Notes under the pieces: generated by a model | Seen by the model: the letters and a program-made list of their open reading frames with translations, nothing else | The model's database searches: none | Told to the model about the DNA's origin: nothing | Position numbers and translations under genes: made by a program | Part shown: positions 39,882 through 48,591 of the stretch, piece after piece | How positions within the stretch are numbered: the first letter of the stretch is position 1 | How the letters are laid out: every line of letters starts with the position of its first letter | DNA from: Streptomyces bungoensis | GTDB lineage: Bacteria; Actinomycetota; Actinomycetes; Streptomycetales; Streptomycetaceae | Assembly: GCF_001514215.1 (NCBI RefSeq) | Contig: NZ_KQ948853.1 | Coordinates: 343,167-407,166 of the forward strand | Direction of reading: 5' to 3' | Length of the DNA stretch: 64,000 nucleotides

Positions 39882-41957
39882 ATGAGTGACATGATCACCG
39901 CGGACCTGGTCGACCTCGACCTGTCCGCCGACACCAAGGAAGCGGCGGCCCGCGCCCTCGCCGAGCGGATGGTCGCCCAGGGCCGGGTGACCGACCTGGA
40001 CGGCTTCCTCGCCGACGTGGCCGCCCGCGAGGCGCAGATGCCGACCGGTCTCGACGGCGGCATCGGCATCCCGCACTGCCGCAGCGCCCACGTCACCGAG
40101 CCGACGCTCGCCTTCGGCCGCAGCGCCGCCGGCATCGACTTCGGCGCGCCGGACGGCCCCGCCGACCTCGTCTTCCTCATCGCCGCCCCCGCGGGCGCCG
40201 ACGACGCCCACCTGACGATCCTCTCCTCCCTGGCCCGGCAGCTGATGAACACGGAGTTCACGGACGCGCTGCGCTCCGCGGACGACGCGGCCTCGGCGGC
40301 GGCGCTGATCCGCGGGGAGGAGGCGGCGGAGGCACCGGAGCCGCAGGGCGCCGCCGAGGGCGCCTCCGGTGCGGCAGGCGCCGCCGAAGACTCCGCCGCG
40401 GCTCCGGCGGCGGCCTCCGCCGGCGCCGCGGCGGACACCCCGGCCCCGGCCGCGCGGCCCTTCCGCGTCGTCGCCGTCACCTCCTGCCCGACCGGCATCG
40501 CCCACACCTACATGGCGGCCGAGTCCCTGGAGAACGCGGGCCGCGAGGCCGGCGTCGAGCTGGTCGTCGAGACGCAGGGCTCGGCCGGCTTCACCCGGCT
40601 CGACCCGGCGGTGATCGCGGCGGCGGACGGCGTGATCTTCGCCCACGACGTCCCCGTGCGCGACAAGGACCGCTTCGCGGGCAAGCCGACCGTCGACGTC
40701 GGCGTGAAGGCCGGCATCAACCGCGCGGCCGAGCTGATCACCGAGGTGCGCGGCAAGGCGGAGCGCGGCGAGGTCACCGCCGGCGCCGGCCCCGCCACCC
40801 CCGTCGAGCGGGCCGGCGACTCCACGGAGGGCTACGGCACCAAGCTCCGCAAGTGGCTGATGTCCGGCGTCAGCTACATGGTCCCGTTCGTCGCCGCGGG
40901 CGGCCTGCTCATCGCCCTCGGCTTCGCGATCGGCGGTTACAAGATCAACAAGGCACCGTCGGTGATGGACCACTTCGTGTGGACGCAGACCGACAGCTGG
41001 GGCGCCCTGCTCTTCCAGATCGGCGTCGTCGCCTTCGGCTTCCTCGTCCCGGTCCTCGCCGGTTACATCGCCTACGGCATGGCCGACCGGCCCGGCCTGG
41101 TCCCCGGCTTCGTGGGCGGCGCGATCGCCCTCACCATCAACGCCGGCTTCCTCGGCGGCCTGGCGGCCGGTCTGATAGCCGGCGGCGTGGTGATGGCCAT
41201 CCAGAAGGTCGCCATCCCACCGGCGCTGCGCGGCGTCATGCCGGTGGTGGTGATCCCGCTGATCTCCTCGGCGGTCGTCGGCTTCCTGATGTTCGTCGTG
41301 ATCGGCAAGCCCATCGCCGCCGCCCAGAAGGGCATGACCGACTGGCTGGGCGGCCTCACCGGCACCAACGCCGTCCTGCTCGGCGCCCTGCTCGGCCTGA
41401 TGATGTGCTTCGACCTGGGCGGCCCGGTCAACAAGGTGGCCTACACCTTCGCCACGGCCGGCATCGCGGTCACCAACCCGAGCGACTCCGCGATGAAGAT
41501 CATGGCCGCGGTGATGGCGGCCGGCATGGTCCCGCCGCTGGCGATGGCCCTGGCCACCACCGTCCGCGGCCGGCTCTTCACCCGCACCGAACGCGAGAAC
41601 GGCAAGGCCGCCTGGGTGCTCGGACTGTCCTTCATCTCCGAGGGCGCGATCCCGTTCGCCGCGGCGGACCCGCTGCGGGTCATCCCCTCCGCGATGGTCG
41701 GCGGCGCGCTCACCGGCGCCCTGTCGATGGCCTTCGGCGCCACCCTGCGCGCCCCGCACGGCGGCATCTTCGTGGTCCCGCTGATCGGCAACCCGTTCCT
41801 CTACCTGATCGCCATCGCGGCCGGCGTCTGCGTCACCACCGGCCTGGTCGTCCTCCTCAAGGGCCTGCGCAAGCCGGCCCCGGAGGCCACGGCGGCCGAC
41901 TCCGCCGCGGGCGCGGCCGGTGCGGCGGGGGAGAGGAAGCAGCCGGTCGCCGCATAG
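39882..41957 (+). CDS. fruA: Fructose PTS permease EIIABC
   Basis: This 691-residue single-chain PTS permease has a IIA domain with phosphorylatable His65 (GIGIPHCRSAHV), an Ala/Glu-rich linker, a IIB domain with Cys202 (VTSCPTGIAHTYMAAES) and a IIC domain with about eight to ten membrane segments (GVSYMVPFVAAGGLLIALGF and following). It takes up fructose and makes fructose 1-phosphate for FruK. ATG 39882 follows GAGGAG. The long gap before it may hold an internal promoter. Confidence 0.93.
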   Translation: MSDMITADLVDLDLSADTKEAAARALAERMVAQGRVTDLDGFLADVAAREAQMPTGLDGGIGIPHCRSAHVTEPTLAFGRSAAGIDFGAPDGPADLVFLIAAPAGADDAHLTILSSLARQLMNTEFTDALRSADDAASAAALIRGEEAAEAPEPQGAAEGASGAAGAAEDSAAAPAAASAGAAADTPAPAARPFRVVAVTSCPTGIAHTYMAAESLENAGREAGVELVVETQGSAGFTRLDPAVIAAADGVIFAHDVPVRDKDRFAGKPTVDVGVKAGINRAAELITEVRGKAERGEVTAGAGPATPVERAGDSTEGYGTKLRKWLMSGVSYMVPFVAAGGLLIALGFAIGGYKINKAPSVMDHFVWTQTDSWGALLFQIGVVAFGFLVPVLAGYIAYGMADRPGLVPGFVGGAIALTINAGFLGGLAAGLIAGGVVMAIQKVAIPPALRGVMPVVVIPLISSAVVGFLMFVVIGKPIAAAQKGMTDWLGGLTGTNAVLLGALLGLMMCFDLGGPVNKVAYTFATAGIAVTNPSDSAMKIMAAVMAAGMVPPLAMALATTVRGRLFTRTERENGKAAWVLGLSFISEGAIPFAAADPLRVIPSAMVGGALTGALSMAFGATLRAPHGGIFVVPLIGNPFLYLIAIAAGVCVTTGLVVLLKGLRKPAPEATAADSAAGAAGAAGERKQPVAA

Positions 41958-42010
41958 CCCGGTGTCCCTTTGGTGAGCTGTGGGTCGTTCACCTCACTTG
42001 CGAGATACGT

Positions 42011-42040
42011 CACGGTCCGGGACCACAGTCCCGGACCGTG
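42011..42040 (+). terminator. Terminator of the fru operon
   Basis: Perfect 13-bp arms CACGGTCCGGGAC (42011-42023) and GTCCCGGACCGTG (42028-42040) lie 50 bp after fruA, between it and the following small gene. Confidence 0.85.
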
Positions 42041-42056
42041 GTGTTCACTGGATCCC

Positions 42057-42308
42057 ATGCCCCAGCACGTGTCGACCCTCCAGCTGATCGGCGCCGCCGC
42101 CCTCACGGTGGCGGGCGTCGTCTGGGCCGTCGTCGTGACGCGCCTGCTGCGCCGCGCACGCGTCGAGGCCGCCGGCCGGTACGCCGCCGCCACCCTGGCG
42201 GCCCTCCCGCCCCAGCGCCAGGCCGGCCCCGCCCGCGAGTCCGTCGAGCTGACCTCGGCGGAACGGGACGCCTTCGCGGGCCTGGTACGACTGCTGCGCG
42301 ACCGCTGA
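42057..42308 (+). CDS. Small single-pass membrane protein
   Basis: This 83-residue protein (MPQHVSTLQLIGAAALTVAG start) has one N-terminal membrane segment (about residues 7-26) and an Arg/Ala-rich cytoplasmic helix ending in DAFAGLVRLLRDR. ATG 42057 is preferred over upstream starts because those lie across the fru terminator. Conserved in Streptomyces next to fruA by recollection. Function unknown. Confidence 0.6.
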   Translation: MPQHVSTLQLIGAAALTVAGVVWAVVVTRLLRRARVEAAGRYAAATLAALPPQRQAGPARESVELTSAERDAFAGLVRLLRDR

Positions 42309-42339
42309 CGGCCTCCCCGCCCCCTGTGTCTGCCGCGCC

Positions 42340-43086
42340 CTACGCCTGACGTGCCGCGCGGCGCTCCATCGCCCCGCGCGCCGCGGCCTCCGTCGCGTAC
42401 ACCTCGCACATGTGCCGCCCGTCGGGCGTCGCCGTGTGCTCGACCTCCCACAGGGAGACCTCCCGGCCGTCCGGCAGCAGGAACGCGTGCTCGTACAGCG
42501 CGTAGCTCAGCCCCGCGCGGACGGTCCGGCCGGGCCGCCCGAACGCCTGGGTGATCTGGTGCCCGGCGGCCGTCGCCAGCAGTGCCGCCAGCTCCGCGTC
42601 CGGCCGGTCGGGGTTCTCGGCGCGGCGCAGCAGCCGGCGCGCGTGGTCCGCCGAGTCCTCCGGCGCGTACACGTGCCGCGGCTCGGGGATCGCGGAGAGC
42701 TGCAGCAGCACCGGCAGCTCGAAGTCCGGGGTCTCCGGCGGCAGCGGGAGCCGCGCGGTGGCCGCGTGCAGTTCCTCGTCGTCGCTGTACAGCTCGTGCT
42801 GCGCCTCGCCGCCCGGCGCCGTGTTGTGCACGAGCTCCCACAGGGTCACCGCCGAGCCGTCGGCGAGCAGCCAGGTGTGCCGGTACGTCTCGCGGTGCAG
42901 GCCCGCGCTGTGGTGCGCGGAGTGCAGGGAACTGTCGTGGGCCAGCGCGCAGTCGAGCCGGCCCAGCACCTCGTCGGGCAGCTCGAAGGAGTTCAGGGCA
43001 CGGCCGAGGAGCCGCGCGAGGTGCTCCTCCGGAGACTCGGGCGACTCGGCGGGTTCGTACGCTGCCGTCTCGTACGGAACGCTCAA
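42340..43086 (-). CDS. DUF6227-type conserved Streptomyces protein
   Basis: This 248-residue acidic cytosolic protein contains a two-part repeat: HRETYRHTWLLADGSAVTLW and AGLSYALYEHAFLLPDGREV are related segments, each followed by a helix. It begins with an ESPESPEEHLARLLGRALNS signature that I associate with DUF6227. Restricted to Streptomyces and near relatives. No catalytic motif was seen. It points away from the fru operon. Confidence 0.65.
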   Translation of the reverse strand: MSVPYETAAYEPAESPESPEEHLARLLGRALNSFELPDEVLGRLDCALAHDSSLHSAHHSAGLHRETYRHTWLLADGSAVTLWELVHNTAPGGEAQHELYSDDEELHAATARLPLPPETPDFELPVLLQLSAIPEPRHVYAPEDSADHARRLLRRAENPDRPDAELAALLATAAGHQITQAFGRPGRTVRAGLSYALYEHAFLLPDGREVSLWEVEHTATPDGRHMCEVYATEAAARGAMERRAARQA

Positions 43087-43244
43087 GGTTTCTCCCGGCG
43101 TTGCTGCATGTCACCTTGTGGGTGCATACCGTAGCCCCTCGGTCGGACATCGTGTCCGGGATACCGAGAAAACGTCTGCCGGGAAAACGCGAGAGCCGCG
43201 CGAAAAGTTCCCGCGCGGCCTCACAGGGCGTCAAAACAAGCCGG

Positions 43245-44465
43245 TCAGACGGCACTTCCGGCGGTCCAGGCGCTCCAGGACAGGTTCCAGCCGTTGAGGC
43301 CGTTGTCCGGGGCGACCGTCTTGTCGGGGGAGTTCTTGACGATCACGACGTCCCCGATGAGGGAGTTGTCGTAGAACCACTTGGCGGGCGTGGCGCCCTG
43401 GCCCCCCTGCTCGTCCGCCATGCCGACGCAGCCGTGACTGGTGCCCTCCCGGCCGAAGGGCGGGTTGCCCCGGTTGTACCAGTAGTTGCCGTGGATGAAG
43501 GTGCCGCTGTTCGTCAGGCGCATGGCGTGCGGCACGTCCGGGATGTCGTACTCGCCGCCCAGGTCGACCGTCCTGCTGTCCATCCGGGTCTGGGCGAACT
43601 TCTCCGCGATCACCATCTGCCCGTTGTACGTGGTGTGGTCCGGGCTGCCAGTGGAGACCGGCACCGTCTTCACCGTGGCGCCGTCCCGGACCACCGTCAT
43701 GGTCTGGGTCCTGACGTCGACGGTGGAGACCTGCGACCGGCCGACGGTGAAGGTCACCGTCTTCCTCTGCACGCCGTAGACGCCCTGCGCGCCCTGCACG
43801 CCGTCCAGGTCGATCCTCATCGTGACCTTGGAGCCGGCCTTCCAGTACTCCTGCGGGCGGAAGTCGAGCCGCTGCGTGCCGAACCAGTGCCCGGCCACCT
43901 GCTGGCCGCTGCTGGAGGTGACCGTGATGTGCGACTGCACGGCCTTCCTGTCGGTGATCGCCTTGTCGAAGGTGAACGACACCGGCATGCCCACGCCGAC
44001 CGTGGTGCCGTTGTCCGGCGTGTACGTGCCGATGAAGCTGTTGGCCGAGGTGACGGTGGTGAAGATGGAGTTGGCCGCGGCGGCACGGCCGTTCGCGTCC
44101 TTCGCCTGCGCCGCGATCTCGTACTTCGTGCCGCGCTCCAGCTGCTCCTTCGGCTTCCAGGTGCTGCCGTCCGTGGATATCGTCCCCGGCACGGCCTGTC
44201 CGGAGCCCGCGACGGTCATCTTCACCGCGGTCAGCTTCCCGCCGCTGACCTTCACCCCGGTGGAGTTGATGGACGCGCCCGTCGAGCCGTCCTCGGCCGA
44301 GATCCGGATGGTGGCCGTCGAGGTCCTGGAGGAGGTGCCGCCGCCCTTGCCGCCGGCGTCGTCGGCGCTGGCGGCGCCGCCGCAGGCGGTGAGGGTGAGG
44401 GTGCCGACCATCAGGGCGGCACAGGCCCCCAGTACGCGCCGCGCTGCAATGTCCGGCGTTGTCAC
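43245..44465 (-). CDS. L,D-transpeptidase lipoprotein
   Basis: This 406-residue exported enzyme has a signal peptide with lipobox LTAC (Cys about residue 28), two Ig-like domains (STATIRISAEDGSTGASINS, NSFIGTYTPDNGTTVGVGMP) and a YkuD catalytic domain ending HGNYWYNRGNPPF and SHGCVGMADEQ, with the catalytic Cys in SHGCVGM. It forms 3-3 crosslinks in peptidoglycan. GTG 44465. It is the closest match to the lipoprotein gene next to the fru locus in S. coelicolor (recalled). Confidence 0.92.
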   Translation of the reverse strand: MTTPDIAARRVLGACAALMVGTLTLTACGGAASADDAGGKGGGTSSRTSTATIRISAEDGSTGASINSTGVKVSGGKLTAVKMTVAGSGQAVPGTISTDGSTWKPKEQLERGTKYEIAAQAKDANGRAAAANSIFTTVTSANSFIGTYTPDNGTTVGVGMPVSFTFDKAITDRKAVQSHITVTSSSGQQVAGHWFGTQRLDFRPQEYWKAGSKVTMRIDLDGVQGAQGVYGVQRKTVTFTVGRSQVSTVDVRTQTMTVVRDGATVKTVPVSTGSPDHTTYNGQMVIAEKFAQTRMDSRTVDLGGEYDIPDVPHAMRLTNSGTFIHGNYWYNRGNPPFGREGTSHGCVGMADEQGGQGATPAKWFYDNSLIGDVVIVKNSPDKTVAPDNGLNGWNLSWSAWTAGSAV

Positions 44466-44623
44466 GGGCTGCTCCCTGTACGTGTGATGTGCGTGATCCG
44501 TTCCAGTGCGTGGAGAAGGATGGCCCGGGCAGCCCGGGAGGTTCCCGCCGACGCCCCGGCAACCGCGTCACGTGACACAACCGCGACATCCACCGCACCA
44601 CCGTGACCTTGCGGACCGCTCGG

Positions 44624-45655
44624 CTACGGCCGCCCGTACAGCTCCCCGTACGACGGCCACGCTCCGCCCGGACCGGCCACCGGCTCGGCGGCGCGCACGG
44701 CGCGCACGATCGCGCGCGTCACGAGATCGGCGCCGGCCGCGAGGACGTCGTCGAGCGCCGTCGGGCCCTCGCCGCCGAGCGGGCGGGCGCCCGTCGCCAG
44801 GGTGAACACCGTGTCGCCGTCGTGCATCAGGTGCACCGGCCGGACGGCGCGCGCGATGCCGTCGTGCGCCGTGCCCGCCAGCTTCTGCGCCTGCGCCCTG
44901 GTGAGGACGGCGTCGGTCGCGACCACCGCGAGCGTCGTGTTGAGCGGCGGGACCGGGTTCCGCGACGCGGCCTCGTCCAGACGCCGGCGCGCCGCCTCGT
45001 GCACCCGCGCGTCCGGGTACCGCACCGGCCCCTGGAACAACTCGCCGTACAGCACACCGGTTTCCGGAGCCGCCACGGCTCCCACCGCGTTCACGACGGC
45101 CAGCGCGGCCACGGTGATCCCGGAGCCGAGCACCGTGCTCGCGGTCCCCACCCCGCCCTTGAGGCCCCCCGCCACCGCTCCGGTGCCGGCCCCCACGCAG
45201 CCCTCCGGCACCGGCGCACCGGGCGGGCTCGCCGCGGCCGCCTCGACCGCCGCGCGGCCGGTCGCCGCGTCCGGGCGCGCCCGGAAGTCCCCGCCCCGCC
45301 CCAGGTCGAAGACGCAGGCGGCGGGCACCACCGGCACGACGTGCCTCGGATCCGGGCCCACCGGCACCCCGCGCCCGCGCTCCTCGAGCCAGGCCATGAC
45401 GCCGGAGGCCGCGTCCAGCCCGTACGCGCTGCCCCCGGTCAGCACCACGGCGTCGACCTTCTGCACCAGGTTGCGCGGATCGAGGGCGTCGGTCTCCTTG
45501 GTGCCGGGACCGCCGCCGCGCACGTCCACGGCGGCCACGGCGCCGCCCTCGGGCGCGAGCACGACCGTGGTGCCGGTGAGCCAGCCGTCCCCGGCGCGGG
45601 TGGCGTGCCCCACGCGCAGCCCGGCCACATCCGTCAAGGCGTCAACAACTGTCAT
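44624..45655 (-). CDS. P1-family peptidase (DmpA-like aminopeptidase)
   Basis: This 343-residue Ntn-like self-processing hydrolase begins VDALTDVAGLRVGHATRAGD and has the family features VLTGGSAYGLDAASGVMAWL, GTGAVAGGLKGGVGTAS and the cleavage/nucleophile region PPLNTTLAVVATDAVL, where the chain should split before a Thr. P1 peptidases act on N-terminal or beta-amino acid peptides. ATG 45655. Complete. Confidence 0.85.
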   Translation of the reverse strand: MTVVDALTDVAGLRVGHATRAGDGWLTGTTVVLAPEGGAVAAVDVRGGGPGTKETDALDPRNLVQKVDAVVLTGGSAYGLDAASGVMAWLEERGRGVPVGPDPRHVVPVVPAACVFDLGRGGDFRARPDAATGRAAVEAAAASPPGAPVPEGCVGAGTGAVAGGLKGGVGTASTVLGSGITVAALAVVNAVGAVAAPETGVLYGELFQGPVRYPDARVHEAARRRLDEAASRNPVPPLNTTLAVVATDAVLTRAQAQKLAGTAHDGIARAVRPVHLMHDGDTVFTLATGARPLGGEGPTALDDVLAAGADLVTRAIVRAVRAAEPVAGPGGAWPSYGELYGRP

Positions 45656-45739
45656 GGGGGCCAGTCTGGCCGACCCGTCACGGCCCTCCGCGGCGGCGCT
45701 CGGCCCGGGGCCGGCGGCACCGGGCCGTACCCTGGAGGT

Positions 45740-45916
45740 ATGAGTACGACCCCTGCGGCCGAGCCGCGCGACCCGAAGGCCGCGCTGGTCTTCGACGACC
45801 CGCTGAGCCAGCAGTCCTCGGACGACACCGACCGCGGGTGGGGCGAGCGCGCGGACCGTGACAGCGCCGCCGATCTGCGGCGCTTCCTGGACGAGAAGCC
45901 GCCCCACCACCTGTGA
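45740..45916 (+). CDS. Small conserved acidic protein
   Basis: This 58-residue acidic protein (MSTTPAAEPRDPKAALVFDD start, SAADLRRFLDEKPPHHL end) follows GGAGG directly before ATG 45740. It has a short conserved C-terminal helix and is largely disordered otherwise. It is divergent from the peptidase gene and faces mscL. Homologs of the same length occur across Streptomyces (recalled). Function unknown. Confidence 0.65.
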   Translation: MSTTPAAEPRDPKAALVFDDPLSQQSSDDTDRGWGERADRDSAADLRRFLDEKPPHHL

Positions 45917-45938
45917 GCCCGCCGCGCGGCGGCCGCCG

Positions 45939-46397
45939 CTAGCGCTCGCCGCGGCCCGCGGTGCGCCGGGCGACCAGTTCGTCGCGGATCTCCTTGAGGA
46001 CCTCCAGCTCGGTCACCTGGACGACCTCGTGCGTACCCTCGCGCGCGGCCTTGCGGGCCGCCTGCCGCGCCAGGTACCTCGACATGGGCAGCACCATGAG
46101 GAAGTACACGACCGACCCCGTGATCAGGAAGGTCAGGGTGGCGCCGAGGACGGATCCCCACATCAGCTGGATGCCGTGCGTGCCCTTGCAGGTGGTGCTC
46201 AGGCACGTGCTGTAGGCGTCCAGGTTCTGGGTGCCGATCGTGCCGACCAGCGGGTTGATTATCCCCTTCACCACCGCGTTGACGATGTTCGTGAAGGCGG
46301 CGCCGATGACCACCGCGACCGCCAGATCGACGACGTTGCCGCGCATCAGGAAGGCCTTGAAGCCCTGCCAGACGCTCGGTTCCTTCTTTGCGCTCAC
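45939..46397 (-). CDS. mscL: Large-conductance mechanosensitive channel
   Basis: This 152-residue channel has the MscL start WQGFKAFLMRGNVVDLAVAV, TM1 (VVIGAAFTNIVNAVVKG), a periplasmic loop with two Cys (STCLSTTCKGTHG) and TM2 (TLTFLITGSVVYFLMVLPM). A charged C-terminal helix follows. It opens on hypo-osmotic shock. GTG 46397 is used rather than the upstream ATG. Complete. Confidence 0.93.
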   Translation of the reverse strand: MSAKKEPSVWQGFKAFLMRGNVVDLAVAVVIGAAFTNIVNAVVKGIINPLVGTIGTQNLDAYSTCLSTTCKGTHGIQLMWGSVLGATLTFLITGSVVYFLMVLPMSRYLARQAARKAAREGTHEVVQVTELEVLKEIRDELVARRTAGRGER

Positions 46398-46484
46398 CTC
46401 GGGGACTCTCCTCGCATGCACAGGCTGTGGAACGAAACGCTCCGCAACCTACGGCACGGTGACACCACCGTGTCCAGTCCCGGC

Positions 46485-47096
46485 TCAGCACAGCGTCACC
46501 GCCAGCCGGGCCGTGGCGCTCGCGCCGACCACCCGCGCCGCCGAGGCGCGCGGCACCGCCAGCACGACCAGCGCGCCGCTCTCCGCCGCGCCCTCCAGGG
46601 GTTCGGGCACCTTCGTCACCCGCACACCGCGGGCGAGCACCCGGGCGCCGCCTCCGGTCGACGGGTCCTCGGCGGCGATGACGTCGACCCGGTCACCGGG
46701 CCGCAGCAGCCGGACGGCCGCGGCGTCGGCGATCCGCACCGGCGCCGTCACCACGTCCGCCGCGGGCCGGCGTACCGGCCGCTCGACCGGGTGGCCGCGG
46801 GCCCGGTCGTCGCGGGCCGGCTGCGGCGCGGCCCGTGGCCCCGCCGCCACGAGCGCCGCCGCGGCCACGGCCAGCCCGGCCACGAGGGCTCCCCGGCGCC
46901 GCCGTACGAGCCGTTGCAGCCCGTACCGCCCGTCGCGCACCCGCACCGGGGCGAAAGGCGGCACCTCGCTCGTCGCGGGAGCGTCCGTGCCCAGCGGGTG
47001 CGGGAGCCGGAACGGGCTCCCGGACGGCGCGGGGGGAGACGGGTGGGGGGAGGGTGGACGGGGGGCGGACGACGGGGTCAAGGGCATGGGGATCAC
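46485..47096 (-). CDS. CpaB/SAF-domain protein
   Basis: This product of about 203 residues has a Pro-rich N-terminus, one membrane segment (GALVAGLAVAAAALVAAG) and a C-terminal SAF-like/RcpC domain (IADAAAVRLLRPGDRVDVIA, VRVTKVPEPLEGAAESGALV). Such proteins are associated with tight-adherence pili (CpaB), but no other pilus gene is near. The start may be GTG 47096 or ATG 47087. Confidence 0.75.
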   Translation of the reverse strand: MIPMPLTPSSAPRPPSPHPSPPAPSGSPFRLPHPLGTDAPATSEVPPFAPVRVRDGRYGLQRLVRRRRGALVAGLAVAAAALVAAGPRAAPQPARDDRARGHPVERPVRRPAADVVTAPVRIADAAAVRLLRPGDRVDVIAAEDPSTGGGARVLARGVRVTKVPEPLEGAAESGALVVLAVPRASAARVVGASATARLAVTLC

Positions 47097-47273
47097 CGCC
47101 TGCGACGAGGAGTTCGGCCTGCGATGCCACGATGACGCCTCGCGCCGAAGCCCGCCGGAGCCGGTGCGCTACTCACCGGTTGTGGAAAACTCGCTCACCC
47201 GGAAGGGCAGAGCCACCGGGGCGCACCCCCGCGGACCCACCGCACGCCGGGGCCGCGCCCCCACGTCAGGGCA

Positions 47274-48107
47274 CTACGGCAGGGGGAACCCCGGGTCCAT
47301 CCCGCCCAGCGCGTTCACGCACAGGCAGTCCCGCGCCCCGCTCCCCGGCAGCGCGGCCACCGCGTCGAACAGCACCCCGCGCAGCCGGTCCACGTTGGCC
47401 GCGAACACCTGGAGCACCTCCTCGTGCGAGACGCCCTCGCCGGTCTCCACGCCGGCGTCCAGGTCCGTGACCAGGGTCAGCGAGGTGTAGCAGAGCTCCA
47501 GTTCCCGGGCGAGCGCGGCCTCCGGGTGCCCGGTCATGCCGACCACCGACCAGCCCTGCGCCTGGTGCCACAACGATTCGGCACGGGTGGAGAAGCGCGG
47601 CCCCTCGACCACGACCAGCGTGCCGCCGTCCACCGGCTCCCAGTCCCGGCCGCGCGCCGCCTTCAGCGCGGCGGCCCGGCCGGCGGGGCAGTACGGGTCG
47701 GCGAGCGACACGTGCACCACGTTGGGCACCGTGCCGTCGGGCAGCGGCAGCCCGTCGAAGTACGTCTGCGCCCGGGACTTCGTCCGGTCCACGAACTGGT
47801 CCGGCACCAGCAGGGTGCCCGGGCCGTACTCGGGGCGCAGCCCGCCCACCGCGCACGGGCCGAGGACCTGGCGGACGCCGACCGAGCGCAGCGCCCAGAG
47901 GTTGGCGCGGTAGTTGATCCGGTGCGGCGGCAGGTGGTGGCCGCGCCCGTGCCGGGGCAGGAAGGCCACCCGCCGGCCGGCGATCTCGCCGAGGAACAGG
48001 GAGTCGCTGGGCTGCCCGTAGGGGGTGTCCACCTGGACTTCGGTCACGTCCTCGAGGAACGAGTAGAAACCCGAGCCCCCGATCACGCCGATCTCTGCGT
48101 TCGCCAT
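47274..48107 (-). CDS. mtnP: S-methyl-5'-thioadenosine phosphorylase
   Basis: This 277-residue enzyme cleaves methylthioadenosine to adenine and methylthioribose 1-phosphate in methionine salvage. It has the motifs IGVIGGSGFYSF, FLPRHGRGHHLPPHRINYRA, VVVEGPRFSTRAE and GMTGHPEAALARELELCYTS with the expected phosphate- and ribose-binding residues. ATG 48107 is preferred over 48137. Complete. Confidence 0.9.
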   Translation of the reverse strand: MANAEIGVIGGSGFYSFLEDVTEVQVDTPYGQPSDSLFLGEIAGRRVAFLPRHGRGHHLPPHRINYRANLWALRSVGVRQVLGPCAVGGLRPEYGPGTLLVPDQFVDRTKSRAQTYFDGLPLPDGTVPNVVHVSLADPYCPAGRAAALKAARGRDWEPVDGGTLVVVEGPRFSTRAESLWHQAQGWSVVGMTGHPEAALARELELCYTSLTLVTDLDAGVETGEGVSHEEVLQVFAANVDRLRGVLFDAVAALPGSGARDCLCVNALGGMDPGFPLP

Positions 48108-48209
48108 GGCCAGCACACTAGCTGGCCGCGTACGCACCCGGGGAGCCGGTGCCGCGGGTGCACCGAAGGCCCCGCCGTCGTACGACGACAGGGCCCGGAA
48201 GCGACGGGG

Positions 48210-48524
48210 TCAGGCCGCGGAGGTGCCGGTGGAACCGGACGACGACGAGGGCGTGGACGCCGCGGGCGCCGACGAGGTCGTCGAGGACGACTTCGAGTCG
48301 GACGAGGAGCCGGACGGCTTGGACGCCGGGCTGCTGCTCGACGTGGAGCCGCGGGAGTCGTTGCGGTAGAAGCCGGAGCCCTTGAAGACGATGCCGACCG
48401 CGGAGAACACCTTCTTCAGGCGGCCACCGCAGCTGGGGCACTCCGTGAGGGCGTCGTCGGTGAACTTCTGCACCGCCTCGAGGCCCTCGCCGCACTCGGT
48501 GCACTGGTACTGGTAGGTCGGCAC
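48210..48524 (-). CDS. FmdB-type zinc-ribbon protein
   Basis: This 104-residue protein has an N-terminal zinc ribbon (YQYQCTECGEGLEAVQKF and ECPSCGGRLKKVFSAVG, four Cys) and a Ser/Thr-rich disordered tail of about 45 residues. FmdB-like regulators occur next to mtnP in Streptomyces (recalled). Function unknown. Confidence 0.88.
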   Translation of the reverse strand: MPTYQYQCTECGEGLEAVQKFTDDALTECPSCGGRLKKVFSAVGIVFKGSGFYRNDSRGSTSSSSPASKPSGSSSDSKSSSTTSSAPAASTPSSSSGSTGTSAA

Positions 48525-48591
48525 TGTCTTCCTCCTGGCACTCTCACTCGATGAGTGCTAACGACGATCCATAGTGACGTATTCCGGGGAA

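Noticed and set aside
39573..41759. 728-codon minus-strand ORF
   Set aside because: It is antisense to fruA, whose PTS motifs are certain.
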